Below, piece by piece: positions 1-10,200 of a stretch of DNA of 64,000 nt. Every line of letters starts with the position of its first letter. The stretch's first letter is position 1. A program made the position numbers and the translations under genes. The notes beneath the pieces are model-generated. The model did not search any database. It saw only the letters and a list, made by a program, of their open reading frames with translations, and had not been told where the DNA came from. Source of the stretch: Ricordea florida (lineage: Eukaryota > Cnidaria > Anthozoa > Corallimorpharia > Ricordeidae); contig OX453273.1 in NCBI GenBank assembly GCA_949710005.1, positions 42,307,618 to 42,371,617 on the forward strand. The letters are read 5' to 3'.

Positions 1-976
1 AGTCCAACTCATTGATAATGTGGCTTGAAGAGGCGTTACGTGTATTTACCCGCTTAACGGCTATTAAACCTCTGTTGCAAAATCCCTTTGTTAGTACTTA
101 AACGGATACATCAAGTTTTAAAAACACCGTTCGTTAGGCGGGCGTTTTCACACTCCAGTATTAGATAATACAATTAAGCTACCCTATCTAAGGACCACAC
201 CGAGGACACAGAAACAAAAGGGTCAAAAAAGATACGCTATTCGACCGAGAACCTCAAAAACCATACTCTATTCCGCGGCACGTACCTATATACCCCATAT
301 ATGGTAGTACCCCCCCCCCCCCGGAGGAAGAGGTCTTCAAACAGAGTCATCTGCAGCTGTGCTGAGGCGCTACCCAATACACAGGAACGCTTCTGGTAAC
401 GGGCTCCAGCTGGGTCCCGCTTCCCTAAAGATCTCACGCAACGTTACGGGCTCGGGACCAGTGATCGAAGGTTACGATAACTCTACGGTCTCGCAGCTCC
501 ATTTTTAAGTCAGAGACAATCGGGTGTTTTTATTAAGTGAGCAAACTAGCCAAAGGTGCAGGTTAACCGAGAATTGTATTGCCTTATTATGAAAAGCAAC
601 GCAATTGTAATTCATTTACCTCTTGGGCCTTTCGAGAATCGGCCCCTTGATTGCGTAAACTTTACACTGGTATGAACCAAAATTAATTCATTCAGTTTCT
701 TGAATAGCTGAAAAATACATTTAAAATAGATTTTAAAAAAATCGAATGTGTCCCGCTCGTTTTACCGCTGTTATTTGCGAATGAAATATGAAATCGCGTT
801 GAATTATTGGAGAGAATGTAGAATTTGAATCGGTTAAGTTATTCGCCGTTGACGAGGACCTAAATAACAAAAAAAACTTGTACTACTTCGATAGCACCGT
901 ATCTGAACAGCTGTAAACTACTTCAATTCAGTTTTTAAAAACCATTCACGGGCCATCAAGTTGTGTGGTCCGCGGA
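1..976. other. 3' flank of the LITAF-like gene, no gene seen
   Basis: AT-rich sequence with short open frames in all directions and nothing recognisable. It holds a C14 homopolymer at about 310-323. TTTATT at 528-533 reads AATAAA on the minus strand and could be the polyadenylation signal of the LITAF-like gene about 450 bases past its stop codon. Confidence 0.4.
528..533 (-). terminator. Candidate polyadenylation signal for the LITAF-like gene
   Basis: AATAAA on the minus strand, about 445 bases downstream of the stop codon at 977. It is the best match I saw in that flank; weak evidence on its own. Confidence 0.25.
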
Positions 977-3884
977 TTATCCCCTTGTGTAATTGTGCTG
1001 TGCTTGGCGGTGTTTCTTCTTCTTCTGCCATATACGGTCAAGCCGGAAACGACTATACTCACTAAGCTTGGCGCCACACTTGGGACAGGAATGAATGACG
1101 TTCTTTAGACCGTCCAGTATGAATGGAACCCACATGCAACAGTAACACCTGAAGAATGGGAGCAAGAAAAAAAAAGAGTTTACACTACTCGCTATTTATC
1201 ATACGCTTTAACCAATCAGATTGCAGGATTCGTGATGGTATGTGAGTTGGCTACGACTAAACATCGCTGCACACAGCGAGTAGTAAAGACGTCAGCACTT
1301 GCCACGAAACCAAGGAACCTATTTGGAAACGTTCATGTTAGCTAAATATTCCACTGTTTTCATGTTGCCTAAATATTCCACTGTTTTCATGTTGCTCTCT
1401 TCGATTAATTATCCTAGCATGTTATATTATGGGACACGCCAGATGTACTGACAAACTACCTGAAATTGTATCGAAAAAATGCAGCGCAAAAACGCTCTCG
1501 GTTGGCTGGTGTACATTTCCCAACGGTGCTAATAAAATTATGTCCAGTTTCTTCTTTGTCGCCACATTGATTATTTGACGTCACCAGGACAATGGGTTCT
1601 TGACGTCACTAACTGTACATAGCAAGGAGAACGAAGTTGGCAAACACAGGAAAGGCCGACAAGAAATTACAAAAACAAAATTAGACTTATTTTAAGCTGC
1701 AAACCCTCCACTCTACACTCTTTTTATTAAAACAGAAGCCGGGCCAGGTCGACTCATCGAACAACGGACACAAAAGCCAAATTAAGTCCCTGTGTTTTGA
1801 CAATAAGTATTGCAGCACTTTTGCCGATAGCTCGGGCGAATTTATCCAATTATTGTCGCAAATAAAAAGTATTTGTTAGGAGCAATGACAGCGTCCTGTC
1901 AATAAAGTTGGTGATGTCACAAACCTTATAAGGCCCATGGTCACTCAGGGGCGGATTTCGTCACGTGATGGGGCTAAGAATGACTGGACGGATTGAGAAA
2001 TTTAACAGCATCATCGATCCAGCTTGTAGGTGGGACTGGGGAGGAGCGCAGATGGTTAGAATTTGATGATACCCCACTTTAAACCGAATATTTCCACGCA
2101 AAGCAGATTTGAAGTTCCCAAATTTAGTGAATCGGATTAAATTCTTCCGTTTGATGAAACCTTAGGTTCATTGTGTCCAAGCTGAGAACAGCTGTAATGT
2201 ACATGAAACAGGCTCCTGACACAAAACCAGCTAGTTCACATTTTTTGCCACTTTTACCATCCCAACGCACTTCGAGGAGACTAAAAGTTTTAAACGACTC
2301 TGGTAGAAAACTAACTTTATCCGATTGTATTGAATTTCTCTCCAAAGTGAATTAGAGGGTTTTGCCTGAGAAAAAGTCTAAATCAACTTGCTCAAGTCAC
2401 TGGTAAACCCTCTCGAGAACGCCGTCCAAAATCCCCTGGGGCGAACTAAACTATCATTGGACCAAAATTCTAAATGTAGGTTTTCGTCAGTGAAACGAAA
2501 CAACTGGATACTGTAGATTAGTGGATAACATTGCTTGCTGGGCTTTGTTAAGATGAAAATCTTTGCTCCAATCGAACTGCTAATTTGCAGCTGTAAATCT
2601 GTGAGCTTTAGTTTGGCTATCACAAGGAAGTTGAAACAATAGCAAAACCTTGTCGAGACAAGGAAAATCGAGCGCCTATATTTTCTCTGAGTTGGCGAGA
2701 TCAACATCCAAGTTATTCATTGCAGCGACGAAAAGAGAGCGGAGTAAATTAATTTGATGTTCAAATGCTAAGAAATGAGATTGAAAATCTCCCCATGTGG
2801 TCATTGACCAAGACAATCGACTCGATGCACAAAACTGATTCTGCGAAGAGAAAAACGTAGTGATGTGGACTGGTCGAAACAAAAAGGATATTTGTGTTTG
2901 CTGTAGAACCACACCCTCAGATCTAAGTGGTAACAAAAGGTTTTTTTAGCCAAGCAGCGTGATGTAGTCTAAAAAATAAAGTGTTTTGACAACCACGTTC
3001 ATAACCGAGAAATCCCATGCTTTGAACAGTTGGAAATGATTGGTTGATCGATGGAACAACCCATTTTGACAAAATACAGTAAATCAAATCTGAGTGATCG
3101 CGTTCCTTGATGTACAAAGACAGAAAAATATTCTAAATCTTATGCAGTGGAATTCCCGTAATGCGTTTGTCCTAAGTTCTTCGTCGCAATCAAATTTGAA
3201 TTAAAATAACCAATGTTTACTATTCACACAAATTGTTGTGTCGTCTCGAACGTCGGTTATTCGTGACAACACGAATACAATGCTTTCATTGAACAGATTG
3301 GTAGCTACGAACTCCACAGCAAAGACAATTTGATTTCAGTTGATTGAAAGTGTGATTTTTGAAGCATTTCTTTGAATACAAAGCGGTTTGTTTTTAAATA
3401 TTTCGAGGGCTTTCATCGCGGGCAACGACCATATAGACCACACAGCAGTGTTTACATGTATTCTAAAACAATGCCGAGGGGGCGACGCGGATTTCTAAAA
3501 TATTAAATTAATGAGAATTTCGGAAAACTGTTCATGAAATTTTAGTTGTAACCTGTTACTGCTTTTACTTCGAAAAGGGCAGGAAAAAAAAATCGAGAAA
3601 GAATGAACTTGCGTATATTCTTTAGAGCGGAAATGTTGTTTGGAAAATTATCTTTCTACTTACTGAAATATGCAGAGGCAAGCCGATGTCCAATATGTAT
3701 ATTTTCCACTTTTGAAGCTTGTTCGTGTAACTATTTTTTCGTGGCAGTGAGGACAAGTGATGTACACTGGGACATCTTCGAAAACGGCTTCATCGGAGGA
3801 TTCACCTTCAACACCTGCCGTTGCAGAGCCGTCGCTTTCCCGCATTTTTTCCGAAACCAGCTGTATCCGTTCTTCGTCCGACAT
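977..3884 (-). CDS. LITAF-domain protein (LITAF/CDIP1-like), two exons
   Basis: Exons on the minus strand are 3884-3664 and 1148-977, giving 130 codons plus stop across one intron of about 2.5 kb. The donor reads TTTCA|GTAAGT and the acceptor CCATTCTTCAG|GTG, and the phases match (2+1). Residues 1-43 are acidic and hydrophilic. The LITAF domain then follows: a CPHC knuckle (about residues 44-47), a cysteine-rich hydrophobic stretch carrying the tryptophan-proline core (about 62-85), and a second HSCPKC knuckle (about 93-98). Members of the family bind one zinc through the two CxxC knuckles and insert the hydrophobic stretch into the cytosolic face of late-endosomal or lysosomal membranes. Two things are odd: the N-terminus has no PPxY or P(S/T)AP motif for Nedd4/Tsg101, and a lysine-rich tail of about 20 residues runs past the usual end of the domain. 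The ATG at 3884 is the first in frame; an untranslated upstream exon is possible. The family call is strong; the exact paralogue is not assigned. Confidence 0.85.
1335..1395. repeat. Short tandem duplication, about 27 bp x 2
   Basis: AAATATTCCACTGTTTTCAT followed by GTTGC occurs twice in direct succession. Simple local duplication. Confidence 0.6.
1576..1608. promoter_or_regulatory. Two CRE sites (TGACGTCA) 25 bp apart
   Basis: Perfect palindromic TGACGTCA octamers at 1576-1583 and 1601-1608 inside the LITAF-like intron. CREB/ATF dimers bind this octamer. The paired spacing suggests an intronic enhancer, but that is inference from the motif alone. Confidence 0.35.
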
Positions 3885-5769
3885 TTCTTACAGCAATAAA
3901 TTAAACCAACGATCAGTGCCTCAGAAGAAATCTCTCAGTCTTACAAGTAATCCTCAAACCAGTGTACCGTGAAAATTAAGACATGGTTCTTCGCACATAC
4001 CACAAAGACCTATCGTCTTCACATTCCGTATTCATTGGACCCAGTTTATTTTGTAAGTTCCCATTGGTTGATTCCTACATTAGTTTTCTTTTGGTTTTGC
4101 CTATTGTAAAAAAATTTCTTTTCCGAAAAGCTGTGCCAATCATATTACGTCTGGTTGCCAATCCAAAATGCACTCTTAAGAAGGTAGCTGAGGTTAAATA
4201 CGCTTTATTATTATATAGTATTACTGACGTAAACATTAACAAAAAATAACAGATTATTTTTCCCTCAGATGTTTGTATTAATGATATAGACCTTTGCTAT
4301 TGGGCTCCTCATTCTTCCTTCATTTGAAATAAAACAGCCAAGTTGATCGTCCTACAGGAAAAAGTATAGTGTTGACTGAACAAGGAATACCATGTGAAAT
4401 TTTCTGCGGCTGCTTGCTCGAGGAAGTACTGAATCCCATTACGGTCTTTTGATAACATTTCACTGAAAACTATTGCTGGAAATATGGCTTAACTCAATCT
4501 AAGTTTATTTAATTCCAATGCCTTTAAATTCTGTTTTGCTTAATTAGAATAGATGAGTCGGGAAAAAAGTGGAATTTTGACAAGTTTTCGATCGCTTTGA
4601 TTCCGTAAAAATTGAGGTCTAGCCTTCTGCCACGCCGCCCTAATGATGAACTGAACCATCCAGAACCATCGAGATCTACGCTGTGTTTCTAGGCCATTAG
4701 AAATATGTCAACATCAAGCAATTTATACACGACAGTATAAATATAAGCAAAAACACAATATCCTTGAATTCCTACAATTGCTTAAACCGGGGTACTGGTA
4801 CGTTACCAAGTTAATCAACTTTCTGGGAGATTTACTTGCATCAGAAAGAAAGGAGTTAGCCGAATACCTCCTACTGAACATGTTTGCAAGCGTGCTTCAA
4901 CGGGTACTTCACCGCAGCGAATAAGGACTTTTGTGTATAGTGAAATGGTTTTGCGGTGTTTAAACTGGGTCATTTTTTTAACAAGTAAGAACTCATTTAA
5001 ATCAAAATCTCAGTTGGTTGAGATATTCTGTTGATCAAGAATGAAATGATTTAACACGACGATGTTTTAAATTGCTCAGAAATAAAAAAAAATTATTTTT
5101 GAACTTACATTTTTCAGTAGAAACGTAATTATTACGGAGACGATTTATCTCCAGTTTCGTGAACAATTGAAAGACGGATTGTCACAAGGAAACTTTGATT
5201 TGTGTTTCCCTGAGTTTGCCTGTGACATTGAAAAATTCATTCATTATTTTTTAAATGAAACGACAAATCACTTCGCGCTGTAATGCAATTAAACTGATGT
5301 TGTCATTATATTGCTTTTTAATTGCATAACTAGTTTACATCATGTGGTTGATTTTGTCAATAGAAAAGAAAGCGACATTCCGTTCGGCAGATTTTCATCA
5401 TTTGAGGAACCAGTCATGTTTTAGGGGATAATTGAACTGTAACTGCTTTTATCTGTTCTGTTTGGCGAAAACTTGTGGAACGACCGACTACAGCACTAGC
5501 TGTTTTGTGTTCAAGGGGCGACTATCCTGCCTAGGAATTGTCAAGATCAGAGAAAGAAGCAAAAGACCGAATAAAAGGCACGTAGACAGGGATGCAAACT
5601 ACAGCAGTCAAACGCGGATAATTTACCGGTTTTTTTTTTTCGGTTAACAGCTTTCCAGACGAAAAGGAAACCCACAGTTTCTTGCATTATACGCAGATTA
5701 TGAAACTAGGGTCCGGTTCAAACGTCGCATTTTCCATGTACCGAATTGAATTCGACAATTAAATATACA
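3885..5769. other. 5' flank of the LITAF-like gene, no gene seen
   Basis: AT-rich non-coding sequence. Short ORFs (for example 3983-4249 and 5432-5647) lack recognisable domains. It probably includes the promoter of the minus-strand LITAF-like gene, but I see no clear TATA box or initiator. Confidence 0.4.
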
Positions 5770-6300
5770 GTATTTAGAAAATATCCCAAGGAAAATACGC
5801 GCGCTGATTGGTCAAAAATTGTGTTTCTATTAAACAATTATATTATGACCTCGAGATTTCTATCGCGTGATAGTTGACGAGGTCGCAGCCCGAGTCAAGT
5901 ATCACGCATAGAAATCGAGAGCGAATAATCTAATTATTTTAGTATAAATCTACTAGTCGTTCAAAACTTTGTCTTTTCTGGAACAGCCTCGACCAGTTAA
6001 CTGTCTAAATCTTCTTCACGGACATTTCGAAAACGTGAAGAAGCGGCCGCCATTTTGTTAGCAAGGGCACACTGCTACGCAACTCACTATCTATCATAGA
6101 TAGATAGTGGGTAGCGTAGCCAATCAGAGCGCGGCATTTGTGATAGAACGCTAGTAGATTTATACTAATAAACAATTAGATTATGAGCTCGCGATTTCTA
6201 TCGCATAGAAATCGAGAGCGTTTAGTATAAGAGCGCAGCATTTGTGATAGAACGCCAGTAGATTTATACTAAAACTCGACAGAAACACCGGAAATGTTTT
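5770..6300 (+). mobile_element. Nested foldback MITEs: composite element A-B plus truncated A'-B' inside a third MITE
   Basis: A ~105-bp near-palindrome (A, from 5831, starting TAAACAATTA) is followed by an element B with inverted ends TTTAGTATAAATCTACTAG / CTAGTAGATTTATACTAA (about 5937-6170). A truncated A' (about 6169-6222) and truncated B' (about 6222-6274) follow. The flanks 5790-5830 and 6273-6300 together rebuild a third MITE whose arms are also seen near 55921-56108 and 56201-56295; the A-B block sits inside its GTGTTTCTAT|AACTCGA arm. The same A-B unit, in the opposite orientation, is at 56296-56614. Confidence 0.75.
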
Positions 6301-6924
6301 CTATTTCTTAAGTGAAATGGGACATTTCAATCAATTTGATCTACAATTCAACTTTCGCCGAATCTATGAATGAAACAGTCCAAGATTCTACTACGGGTTC
6401 CGGCGATATTTGATTCAAAAGTCTCATTTCACACTATAGCCATCACTAATCACTAATATTCTATGTTCTACGTTGAAGTGGTCCAAGCCACAGAAGGGAA
6501 AAAAAAACGACAAAACACGGCGATGAAGTGAGTCGCTAGTTCAAACATTTATCCTCATCATTTATTACAGATAAATGTCTTCTGTTCTCAATTTTGCCTC
6601 AACTTAAACAGAAGTTAATTTCTCATCCCATGAAAGGAGGGTTGTACAGCAGCAGAGGATGGTGATCGTTAATCTATAAATTAAAGCGTAAAAGCGGTAA
6701 TTTTACGAACAAATGCCGAAAACGGAAGCTTAAATGACAAGACTTCGCTTCTTTACATATATTAAGAAGTCAAAAGTGAATCGAAATTGAAATAATAAAG
6801 ATGGCATGTGTTGGGGTTGGTGAATACATAACAGGTGTGTTTTATTTCAGCATGTTACAAGCAAATTTGGAAAAAGGGAATCCGAGTTCTCCTAACAGGA
6901 GTTGGACATATTTTTGTTTGTTTC
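6301..6924. other. Non-coding spacer
   Basis: No ORF, domain or repeat that I can name. TTTATT at 6841-6846 reads AATAAA on the minus strand and is a possible distal poly(A) signal for the ankyrin gene, about 385 bases past its stop. Confidence 0.3.
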
Positions 6925-7215
6925 TGAGGCACCCTCTGCCCGGGTCGAGTAATGCTATCACCATGTGTGCAATGGCAGAGCGACATGGTGATACTTAGTA
7001 GGGCCGGAGTGCAATGAACCCTACCCAGTACTCCCCTCAGGAGGAAAACGACCAGGCCACAAGGCGGTTAGCCAAAACCTCCTATGTGCTCTGAGATGTA
7101 ACTGGCCCAACAGGCGGTGGGTGCAATGTCTGTGTCACCATCCCGCGTCAGGTAAGTAACAAAAGTTGAACATATGACCTCTCTGTCTAGTTCAGACGTT
7201 CTACCACAATTACTA
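6925..7215 (-). mobile_element. tRNA-headed SINE-like repeat
   Basis: Read on the minus strand, the right end (about 7150-7215) has a tRNA-like A box (TTGTGGTAGAACG) and a B box-like ATATGTTCAACTT, followed by about 230 bp of non-coding body. It lies just 3' of the ankyrin gene. The assignment rests on the pol III box pair only. Confidence 0.4.
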
Positions 7216-7229
7216 CCCAATTAGAAAGG

Positions 7230-10200
7230 CTATTGGCATCTCTCCCGTATCAAGCTCTCTGCCTCTTTTTGACCATACCATTTAGCGCAGCCAATAGGTG
7301 AAAGTCCCTGCTTGTCAACTACTGATAGGTTCACCCCACGATCCAACAACAAGCAAACAACCTTAACGTGACCTGAGCTGGCAGACACGTGCAGGGGTGT
7401 GTCACCATTATCATCAGCGGCATTGACGTCACTTTTTGCGTCAATTAACGCCTTGACAGTTTCAATTCTGCCAAGTGCAGCGGCAGTGTGCAGAGGAATG
7501 CTACCCCCGGAATCTTTAGACTTGATACTCGCTCCATGTTTGAGCAGCAGACGAACCAGCTGTACCCCACTGAATGCTGCTGCCAGGTGAAGAGGAGTGC
7601 TTCTTTCATTGTCTCTGGCTTCCATATCAGCACCGCTTTCAACTAGCAGAAGAGCAGCGCATGCGTTATCAAATATAGCACAAATATGGAGCGGAGTACA
7701 ACCGTTGGCATCTTTGACCTCAAGTTTACTGCAATAAACAGTTGTCAAAAGAGAAGGAACTATTAATGATAAACAACAAGACTTTGCCTGAGGACCAAGC
7801 TACAATAAAGGAAAATGTCCAAAAATGGAATATTCTTTATTACATAAAGACCAATGAAATACCAGGTGAGGACGGTTTCGCGAGAAATATTTGTTATTTA
7901 CCGGGTGAAAGGTCCGTACGGGAAAAAAACTGTGCCCGAGGTCTTGAGTACGTACTCAGTACCAAGGGCACAGTTTATTCCTATACGGACCGACCTTGCC
8001 AGGTAATTTTTTTGGATGTCTCCTTTTTAAAGTAAGAAAAGAGATAGGAAATTGCTACAGCGAGGAAATAAAATCCGGCCCGTGGGCCGTATCATAAAAA
8101 GCTGGACCGGTCACGTGCGTGTGATTAGCCAATCAAATTCGAGGATTTAGGATTCCGGCCCGCTCAGATGCTTGAGAAAAAAATAAAACACGATATCTTC
8201 ACACATGAAAATAATATTTCATTTTCACACAAGGAAAGATCACCGTTGCTATGATAACATGATAAATCGCGCCCTAAAATATTAACCTGAAGATGTTGGA
8301 ATTTCATTGTTGATCACACAATAAACAGGGCAAAAAACTTCTCTTCTAATGCTGAAAAATAATAATATTGTTCAGTTTTCTAAGAGAAATTTCATATCTT
8401 CTCGCGGTCATGTTTTTTTTTTATAGGTACTGAGATTTACCCACGGAAATTGCAGAGAATAAAAGCAGTGCGATCTTAAGCCTCTGGTCAAAATTCATCG
8501 TTCGCGCTGCTGATCGAACGAACGATATTTTTTCAATAGTGTAGTTCTATCGTTGGTGTTACGCCTGAAAAGCTTTGGCGAAGATAAAGCTTTAATTCGA
8601 GAAAATGTTCGCGAAATAATAATAAACATACAAACATATCAATGAGCTGATTGGCCGAGAACATGTCAATCAATTCAAAACGGTCCAGAAAGTTGAAATT
8701 AAGCGCAGAATTTTGGAAATTAATTTTTGGATGTACACCATAAACAAGGAATTAAATGTCGTCGCGCAATTTGAAATAAATAAGCACTCGTAAATTTTCA
8801 AAGACAGTAACTGACAGAACGCAAAAAACGAAGCTCGAGACTCGATATTGTGACCGGCTCGCAAGCGTGTCCCTACGTTAAGTGCTGATAACACGAATTT
8901 TCTTTGAGCGTGGATTGGTCATTTCATTTGCCCCTGTGAGTCTGTTGTGATTGGCTAAAGTAACCTCACCTGCCGTAATCCAGCATCACGGGGATAGTTT
9001 CATTGTTTCCTGAAAAACAGGCAATGTGAAGAGAAGTACTGTCCTTATAGTCTAAGGCCTGAGGATCAGAACCGTGTTTCAGGAGCGTCTCAGCCAACAC
9101 CCTGTCATTTGTCAGCAGAGCAGCGAGGTGAAGAGGGGTACTGCCCAATTCATCAACAGCATTTACATCACCCCCATGCTCAATCGCCATTTTTACTAGG
9201 TCCTCACGCGTGGCCATGTGCAAACAAGTTTTTCCTCGTATATCAGTACTATGCAAATCACTTCCCCTTTCAAGAAGTAACTTTACATTACGCACTCTGC
9301 TACCAAAGAAAGCCAGGTGGAGTGGAGTGCGACCTTCCTTGTCCCGGCAGTGAATATCAGCTCCAGCTTTAAGCAGGATTTTTATGACTTTCGTCGAGCG
9401 CATATAACAAGCAGCAAGATGGAGAGGGGTGTGGCCGTAACAGTTGGTGGCATTCACGTCTGCACCCATATTCAAAATGGGCTCCACAGCACTATTCCTG
9501 TTGGCAAATACTGCAGCGTGAAGGGCTGTACTACCATAATTGTCTATTACTTTGACATCGCTTTCATGCTTTATCAAAATAATGGATCCCTCCATATCAT
9601 TGTAAGACATAAGACCCGCTAGCAGCGGAGTTTGTCCTTTGTTGTTTAGAACAGCCAGGTTTGCCCCTTTATCGACTAGTCGTTGAATAATCTCGGCGCT
9701 TCCTTGAACTGCGGCTCGATGAAGAGGCGTTTCTCCATTCTTGTCTCTGGCCTCAAGATCCCATCCATCATTCAATAGGTTATCTAGAATAGACACTTGA
9801 TCCGTTGCTGCAGCAATGTGAAGAATTGTCCGTCCAGTTACTTTGTCAACAGAATGCTTATCGCCTCCATTTTCCACGAACAGTCGCAAAAATCCATTAA
9901 TTACTCCCGAGGGTCCAAAAGGGACCCCGAGTATTGACCTTCCGTCATTGTCTCTCGCATTCACGTCACTACCCTGGTGAATCAAATACTCAACCAATTC
10001 GTGCGACCCACTCCTAGCTGCTAGATAAAGAACAGTTCTTCCTTTCATGTCCACTGCTGTTATGTCGCTTCCGTTTTCAAGTAAAAGCTGGGCAATACTT
10101 CGAAAGCCTCTAGATGCAACAAAGTGTAAGGGCTGCCAGCCTTTGTTGTCCGCCTGGTGAATGTTGCACCCATGTTGAATCAAGAACTCGACAGATGACC

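Larger units (their letters stand above)
1149..3663 (-). other. Intron of the LITAF-like gene
   Basis: Intron of 2.5 kb bounded by good donor and acceptor sites. It contains two perfect TGACGTCA sites (1576 and 1601) and a short 27-bp duplication near 1335-1395. Short ORFs near 2124-3117 show no recognisable domain and no credible splice partners. No further gene is seen. Confidence 0.6.
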
